Source: Symsagittifera roscoffensis
Lineage: Eukaryota; Xenacoelomorpha; Acoela; Convolutidae
Direction: 5' to 3'
Length of the DNA stretch: 64,000 bases
Assembly: GCF_963678635.1 (NCBI RefSeq)
Contig: NC_087070.1
Coordinates: 42,330,988 to 42,394,987, forward strand
Made by a program: the position numbers and the translations under genes. The notes below the pieces were generated by a model. It was not told the origin of the DNA and searched no databases. It saw only the letters and a program-made list of their open reading frames with translations. The first letter of the stretch is position 1. Every line of letters begins with the position of its first letter. Positions 62,255 through 64,000 of the stretch are shown piece after piece.

Positions 62255-64000
62255 AGTGTGATGATTTCATTATTTATGAATTCCGAACCGTTGTCTGTAA
62301 CTAAAATTTCTGGTAGTCCGAATTTGGCTATCCAGTGTTCATAAAGTGTTGTGTAAGCGTAATAAGCGTTACAATGTGGTACTGGGTTAAGTGCTATGTA
62401 ATGTGTAAATGCGTCAACAATTACCATAATGTAGGAGTTTCCTTCGGATGATGGTGAAATTGGTCCTTTTGTATCAAATGAAATACGGTGGTTAAAGTAC
62501 AAACTTTGTCCTTTAAAGTCTTGTTTTTGTGCTATTTGTTTTTGGTTTGGATAAGGTTTATTTAGCTGACATACTATACAATCATTGCATAGTACTTTTA
62601 TCCAAATTGGTGCATTTGGAAAATAAAAGTTTTGTATGAAATTTGAATATGTTTTCTGTGATCCAGAGTGTCCTTTAATGTTTTGTGTATGTGAGATATT
62701 AAAAGCTATGAGAATCATACTCAAAGGGAGACAGGGAACTGTAGATTCATTTAATTGGTATTCTAGAAGGTCTGTGTTTTCATTAATTGTTGTATTATTA
62801 AATTTTCGAAAATATCGGAGGAGTGTTTTATTTCCTAAAATAGTTGTATCTGTCTTTACGGGTTTAGTTTTATATTTGTGCCATGATTTTAGTTGTCTAA
62901 TTTTTGGGTCAAGATTTTGATATTGTTTCAAAGTATTAATTGTAATTTTATCTGTTGGGGGGAGAAAAATGTTTTCAATTTCTAATTTAGATAAGGAATT
63001 GTATCAAGTGGGTCATGGAGGTCAAAAACTTGATTTATTGTGTATTTTGAATCGTTTGTTTGTGGTCCTGATAAATTTATTTTATCAGTTAGATTTTCTT
63101 TTTCAATTAACGGAAAAAGGTCTTTTTTATGCGGGTGTTGTTTTACTCGTTTTTGTTGGGTGTTATTTTTTATCCATTGTGAATATGGAATTGGTTTAAA
63201 AGTTGATGTTCCAAGTAGATCAACTTCGTAGTGGTTATTTTGGCAATCTAAATAAAGTGGGAAGTGTTGTAGGTTATTTATCTGTGATTGTTCAACGTCA
63301 GTTTTTACTGCATATTTGCATTCTAGTCGGGGTGAGGTTTCGTTTTCTGCAAAATAAAATTTTATATTTTTGGGTATTTCAACTGTAGTTTTACGTGTAA
63401 GTAATTCAGGTGGTGTATTTTGACTTAAAGTGTCTGGTAATGCAAGATTCTTTCCTGCTGTCCAAACTATATGTAAGTTTGGGAATTTCATTAGAATTAA
63501 TTGAAATCTATAAACGCGGTGATTTGGATTGGATTTTTGTGTGAAGAGAAAAATTATTGGTTTGTGATCTGTGAACAGAACTGTTGGATGTTTTGATCCA
63601 AGTATCAGAAATTCATATTCTGTTAGTGTATATATTATGGCTGTACATTCTCTCATTAGAGTTGAGAGTCGTAGCTCTGCTTGAGTGAATAATCGAGAAT
63701 TTGCTGATATAAGATTCATTTTGTTTGTACCATTGTGTGATTGTAATAATGCTGCGCCGATGCCAAAATTCGAAGCATCGCACATTGCATAGAATGGTTG
63801 ATTTGGATCTGGAATTGTATTCGAAATTTGTTCAGTTAAGATTTTTTTAATTTCTTCAAATCGTGCTTGATGTTCTGTGTTCCATTCAAAATTATTTTGT
63901 TGTCTAAGTATATTATAGAATGGTCTTAGGTATAATTGCATTTTATAGACATATTTGCTTAAAAAATTTAACATTCCAAGGAATTCTTGGATTTTCTTTT
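62246..64000 (-). pseudogene. Element C pol remnant (RT/RNase H and part of integrase)
   Basis: Frame 63974-62982 holds RNase H (CDASNFGIGAALL, FTDHKP); a 1-nt deletion near 62995 shifts the frame. The next frame (62931-62107) has the integrase zinc finger and the first two catalytic Asp (FDTKG, TDNGSEF), but is cut before the catalytic Glu by the deletion. It is therefore dead. About 93-95% like element A at the protein level. Confidence 0.9.

Larger units (their letters stand above)
58719..64000 (-). mobile_element. Element C: internally deleted Ty3/Gypsy element, open to right edge
   Basis: LTR 58719-59128, 3' non-coding region, 510-codon remnant of the 601-codon ORF, then at about 62246-62249 a jump into integrase of gag-pol. 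Relative to element A this removes about 6 kb: env, the small ORFs, the Pro-rich ORF and the end of pol. Pol continues leftwards in gene order to the window edge, in reverse transcriptase. Confidence 0.93.

Overview
The window reads as nuclear DNA of an invertebrate animal. It is AT-rich, has long introns full of interspersed repeats, and has two host genes with metazoan domain content, both on the minus strand. Several splice junctions fixed by reading phase use GC donors or other unusual donors. The ferlin gene has few, large exons (about ten for roughly 1,530 codons). These traits, with heavy TE and SINE load, would fit a fast-evolving lineage such as an appendicularian tunicate, but the sequence alone does not settle the species.

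Left part (1-9.4 kb): a ciliary gene, DRC2/CCDC65 (nexin-dynein regulatory complex subunit 2), with six recognisable exons. Its 3' end runs off the left edge. Its introns hold a decayed non-LTR retrotransposon (about 1.06-3.8 kb), a large fold-back repeat with a GA microsatellite (5.9-7.7 kb) and small inverted-repeat elements. Middle part (11.9-31.8 kb): a ferlin-family gene coding, in order, C2B, FerI, C2C, FerA/FerB, a DysF domain, C2D, a further C2 and C2E. Ten exons join with matching phase. C2A was not found and neither were the C-terminal C2 domains and membrane anchor. Its introns carry a satellite with a period of about 168 bp, a tRNA-derived SINE, at least four inverted-repeat element families and one dispersed repeat present about eight times.

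Right part (31.9-64 kb): almost entirely LTR retrotransposon. Element A (31,933-50,847, minus strand, 18.9 kb) is a very large Ty3/Gypsy element with nearly identical LTRs of 410-412 bp. It has a single 2,167-codon gag-pol ORF, three ORFs before gag, two tiny membrane-protein ORFs, an open frame of about 378 codons with no ATG, an env-like glycoprotein gene with a frameshift, and a 601-codon ORF of unknown function. Several neighbouring ORFs overlap by ATGA, which suggests coupled or spliced expression of a virus-like set of genes.

Element A interrupts one copy of a tandem segmental duplication. The duplicated unit is the ferlin first coding exon, its upstream DNA and the 3' part of a related element (B in the first unit, C in the second). 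The second unit keeps the empty insertion site at 57,409-57,412. At the B/ferlin junction (about 55,941) the ferlin exon runs into retroelement sequence, giving an intact 375-codon chimeric ORF. Element C has lost its env-side region by an internal deletion and its pol is frameshifted; it continues past the right edge.
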